This document shows, piece by piece, positions 61,176 through 64,000 of a stretch of DNA of 64,000 bases. A program made the position numbers and the translations under genes. The first letter of the stretch is position 1. Every line of letters starts with the position of its first letter. Source of the stretch: Candidatus Tectimicrobiota bacterium (lineage in GTDB: Bacteria; Tectomicrobia; Entotheonellia; Entotheonellales; Entotheonellaceae); assembly GCA_026005175.1 (NCBI GenBank), contig BPKO01000014.1:5768-69767 (forward strand). Reading direction: 5' to 3'. The notes below the pieces were generated by a model. It searched no databases. It was not told where the DNA came from and was given only the letters and a program-made list of their open reading frames with translations.

Positions 61176-62712
61176 ATGCACAACCGCGACACCCGCTATG
61201 CGCGGCAGTACCACGAAGCCACCAAGCACTCGCCGGCCAGCGTGTACGGCAGCCGCCACGTCCTGGACTGGGAGAACCAGCCCCTGCCGTACAAGCTCTA
61301 CCCCGACCTGGCGCCGCTGCCCCTGCCTCAGGCGCTGCCCGCTTCCGGCGTGCCGGCGCTGCAGGCCCTCAGCACCCCCGTGGATTCCCAGCGCCCGGCA
61401 CCCCTGCCCACGCTGCACGACCTGGCCTACGTGCTCTTTTACAGCGCCGGGGTGACGCGGCGCCGGCATATTCCCGGCTACGGCGAGGTGTGCTTTCGCG
61501 CCGCAGCGTGTACCGGCGCCCTGTACCACATCGAGCTCTACCTCGCGGTGGCCGACTTGCCGGCGCTGCCCGCCGGCGTTTACCATTTCAACCCCATCGA
61601 CTTTGCCCTGCGCTGCCTGCGCCAGGGCGACTTCCGCCGCCTGCTCTTCGAGGCCAGCGGCTGCCACCCCCGCCTTGCAGCAGGCCCCGGTGGTGATTCT
61701 GGGTACCGACACCTTCTGGCGCAACGCCTGGAAGTATCGCGCGCGCGCTTACCGCCACAGCTTCTGGGACGCCGGAACCATCTTGGCCAACTTGCTGGCA
61801 GCGGCCACCGCCCGGCAGCAGCCGGCGCAGCTGCTGCTTGGCTTTGTCGATGCCACGGTCAACGCCCTGCTCGACCTTGAAGCGCGGCGCGAAGCGACGC
61901 TGTTTCTCGTGGCCCTGGGCAACGGCGTGCCGCTGCCGCCGCACACCCCGCCCCTGGCGCCGCTGCACCTGCGCGTGGCGCCGCTGTCGCGCCGCGAGGT
62001 GGAATACGCAGCCATTCACACCGCGCATGCCGCTTCGGCCCCTGACCACGCCGGAGGAGGTGGCCGCCTGGCGCCGCCCGCTGCCGCCAGCCCCTGCCCC
62101 GACTCCTGCCGGGCCGACGGTGGCGCTGCCGCCGCCGCTGTCCACCGAGGCGCCGCTGGAGGAGGTCATCCGGCGCCGCGGCTCGACGCGCCAGTTTGCC
62201 CCTCGCGCTCTGAGCCTGGCGCAGCTGGCCACCGCCCTCGAGCACGCCAGCGCCCCCATTGCCGCCGACGTCCTTGCGCCTCCTGCCGCACCGCTTACCA
62301 CCCTGTACCTCATCGTCCACGCGGTCGACGGCCTGGCGCCGGGGGCGTACGTCTACCACCCGTCGCAGCGGTGCCTCGAAGGCCTGCGCCAGGGCAACTT
62401 TCGCCGCGAGGCAGGAAGGCTGGCCCTCGGGCAGCCGCTGGCCGCCGAGGGCCAGCGTCGATGTCTTTTTCCTTGCCGATCTCGAGCGCGTGCTGGCGCA
62501 CTTTGGCAACCGCGGCTACCGCGCCGCCCAGCTCGAAGCGGGTCTGCGAGGCGGCCCGCCTCTACCTGGTTGCCTATGCCCTGGGGTTTGGCGCCACGGG
62601 GCTGACCTTTTTCGATGACGAGGTGAGCGCCTTTTTTTCGCCCCACGCCGCCGGGCAAAGCGTCATGTTCCTGGTGGCTCTGGGGTATGGGGCCAGGCGG
62701 CGCCCGGCCTGA
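61176..62712 (+). CDS. SagB-type nitroreductase/dehydrogenase, two domains (four frameshifts)
   Basis: FMN-dependent oxidoreductase of the SagB/McbC type. It begins RDTRYARQYHEATKHSP, then LAYVLFYSAGVTRRRH. The frame breaks at CCCCC 61667-61671, CCCC 62039-62042, GGG 62449-62451 and GGG 62540-62542; deleting one base at each yields PVVILGTDTFWRNAWKYRAR, TPEEVAAWRR, VDVFFLADLERVLAHFG and VCEAARLYLVAYALGFGATG. The corrected protein is about 510 aa with two nitroreductase domains, the second starting IRRRGSTRQFAPRALS. SagB relatives oxidise azolines in TOMM peptides, but no cyclodehydratase gene is seen here; stand-alone SagB-type proteins are common. Confidence 0.85.
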
Positions 62713-62724
62713 AAGCGCGGGCGC

Positions 62725-63183
62725 TTAGCAGGGGTCGCCGCCGCTGCACCTGAAGACGCCGCCTGGGGTAACGAGGATCTGGTGGCCGACTTGGGAATCC
62801 GGCACCCCCTGCACCTTCAGGCGCAGCGAGTAGCCTTCTTCGACGCCGTCGCCGTCGCCATCAAAGCGGGTATACTGGAGCACGGTAAAGACGTGGTCTG
62901 CCGGCAAGTCGCCGCCGTGGGCATTGACTACGGCACGCAGCGTGGCATAGTCGGTAATCGCCGCCGAGGGCGGGTACTTGTTTTCGGCGTCGTTGGCGGC
63001 AAAGCCGGCCAGGCTGGCACGAATCGCTTCGGCCGTGCTCACCACTGCCGCAATCCGGCTGCGGTTGCGGTACGTCTGAAGCGTGGGCACGGCGATGGCG
63101 GTCAGCACGCCAAGAATGGCGACCACCACGAGCAGCTCCACCAGGCTGAAGCCGGCAGCGGATGAGGGGGTGCGTTGTGGCAT
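62725..63183 (-). CDS. type IV pilin-like / pseudopilin protein
   Basis: 152-aa protein with a prepilin peptidase site: short leader MPQRTPSSAAG then FSLVELLVVVAILGVLTAIA, including the Glu5 after the processing Gly. The globular part (EAIRASLAGFAANDAENKYP onward) resembles PulG/GspG-like or minor pilin modules, with a disulfide-capable CSGGDPC end. No pilus or secretion assembly genes flank it. The ATG at 63183 is preferred to a long upstream extension because only this one places the motif correctly. It opposes the acyl-CoA dehydrogenase gene. Confidence 0.9.
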   Translation of the reverse strand: MPQRTPSSAAGFSLVELLVVVAILGVLTAIAVPTLQTYRNRSRIAAVVSTAEAIRASLAGFAANDAENKYPPSAAITDYATLRAVVNAHGGDLPADHVFTVLQYTRFDGDGDGVEEGYSLRLKVQGVPDSQVGHQILVTPGGVFRCSGGDPC

Positions 63184-63309
63184 GGACGGCGGCTCCCGTG
63201 GCTCCCTGACCTTCCCTGGCCAGACACGGATCTTATCGGTCGAGTTGGACCAAGAGGTGAGGGCGAAAAATCCCCCGCAGCGTGCGGGAGGCAAGTGAGG
63301 AGAGAGGAC

Positions 63310-64000
63310 GTGGACTTTGGCTTTTCCCCGCAGGAAGAGGCCTTCCGGGAGGAAGTGCGCCAGTTTCTGCGCCGCCATCCCCCGGAGACGTTCCCCATAG
63401 ACGGCATGGACGCCGGGTACGGCTCGGGCGCGCATTCACACGCCTTCTTGCGCCAACTGGCGGCGCAAGGGTGGTTGACGCTGACTTGGCCGCGTGCCTA
63501 CGGCGGGCAGGCGCGGCCCCTCCTCTACAAGCTCATTCTCTTTGAAGAGCTCGCCGCGGCCGGGGCGCCCTTTGGCCCGCTGGCGGGTTGCGACCAGACG
63601 GCCGAAGCCATTATCCGCTACGGCTCGCCGCGCCTCAAGCAGGAGCTGCTACCCGCAGATTGCCCGCGGGGAAGCGACGTTCTGGCAGGGCTTCAGCGAG
63701 CCCAACGCCGGCTCGGACCTCCTTTCCTTGCAGACCACGGCGGTGCGCGACGGCGACACCTACGTACTCAACGGCCGCAAGATCTGGAGCAGCCACGCCG
63801 GCATTGCCACGCACGGGCTGGTGCTGGCCCGTACCAATCCGCAGGCCCCACGCCACAAGGGTCTGAGCATGTTCGTGGTGCCCAACACCACCCCGGGGCT
63901 GACGCTGCGCCCGATCCGCAACCTCACGGGGGAGGTTTACCACTACGAGGCCGTCCTCGAGCAGGTGCGAGTGCCTCGCGACTTGCTGCTGGGACAGGAA
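63310..64000 (+). CDS. acyl-CoA dehydrogenase (partial at window end, frameshifted)
   Basis: N-terminal two thirds of an acyl-CoA dehydrogenase; the gene runs off the window. A GTG start at 63310 follows GAGGAGAGAGG and gives DFGFSPQEEAFREEVRQFLR, then GWLTLTWPRAYGGQARP, typical of the ACAD N-terminal helical domain. The frame breaks at CCC 63652-63654; removing one C joins QELLP to QIARGEATFWQGFSEPNAGSD, followed by RDGDTYVLNGRKIWSSHAG. This resembles the medium/short-chain or steroid-type ACADs. A paralog is at 54348-56000. Confidence 0.88.
   Translation, partial: MDFGFSPQEEAFREEVRQFLRRHPPETFPIDGMDAGYGSGAHSHAFLRQLAAQGWLTLTWPRAYGGQARPLLYKLILFEELAAAGAPFGPLAGCDQTAEAIIRYGSPRLKQELLPADCPRGSDVLAGLQRAQRRLGPPFLADHGGARRRHLRTQRPQDLEQPRRHCHARAGAGPYQSAGPTPQGSEHVRGAQHHPGADAAPDPQPHGGGLPLRGRPRAGASASRLAAGTG

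Overview
The window is a gene-dense, very high-GC chromosomal segment from an uncultured-type bacterium. It has no rRNA, tRNA, CRISPR array or recognisable transposase. The content (CaiB/BaiF CoA-transferases, luciferase-like and PPOX-type F420/flavin oxidoreductases, mandelate racemase-like enolases, SDRs, NIPSNAP, bicupin dioxygenase, tandem hotdog, SagB-type nitroreductase) resembles environmental Tectomicrobia/Entotheonella- or Rokubacteria-like lineages. That placement is inference from gene content only.

Layout. 1-6.1 kb: housekeeping and small-molecule genes (end of alaS, moaC, an Rnl3-type RNA ligase with its PIN partner, gluconokinase, uroporphyrinogen-III synthase). 6.2-17 kb: enolase-superfamily enzyme, SWIM/SNF2 helicase, mannose-6-P isomerase, SurE, CoA-transferase, luciferase-like oxidoreductase, MltD-like transglycosylase. 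17-27.8 kb: DUF1932 dehydrogenase, Fe-SOD, gamma-glutamyltranspeptidase, SDR, MFS, thioesterase, two divergent alkaline-phosphatase-superfamily hydrolases (one phosphonoacetate hydrolase-like) and a repeat-rich coiled-coil protein. 27.9-29.5 kb: a minus-strand operon with an OsmC-family protein and a split TPP decarboxylase. 29.6-43.3 kb: outer-membrane protein, monooxygenase, SDR plus enolase-superfamily pair, acyl-CoA synthetase, hydrolases, CoA-transferase, class I fumarase, second GGT. 43.3-57 kb: Mut7-C protein, an internally shortened MOSC protein, hydrolases, a Tat-exported cyclase-family protein, ICL/PEPM enzyme, acyl-CoA dehydrogenase, gentisate dioxygenase-like protein. 57-64 kb: GAF/HD-GYP protein, redox proteins, SagB-like nitroreductase, a pilin-like protein and the start of an acyl-CoA dehydrogenase.

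Two observations stand out. First, the OsmC-family gene (28990-29463, minus) reads through an in-frame UGA exactly where the family has its catalytic cysteine, and a GC-rich hairpin with G in its apical loop lies just downstream. It is best read as a selenoprotein that ordinary gene callers would truncate. Second, nine genes carry at least 13 frameshifts, and every one is cured by removing one base from a short homopolymer. This one-directional pattern points to sequencing/assembly error, so I treat those genes as probably intact in the organism.

The metabolic theme is breakdown and interconversion of organic acids: activation to CoA thioesters, CoA transfer, acyl-CoA dehydrogenation, ring cleavage, enolase-type eliminations, and C-P or related bond chemistry. 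Regulatory genes are nearly absent apart from the HD-GYP protein and a universal stress protein.
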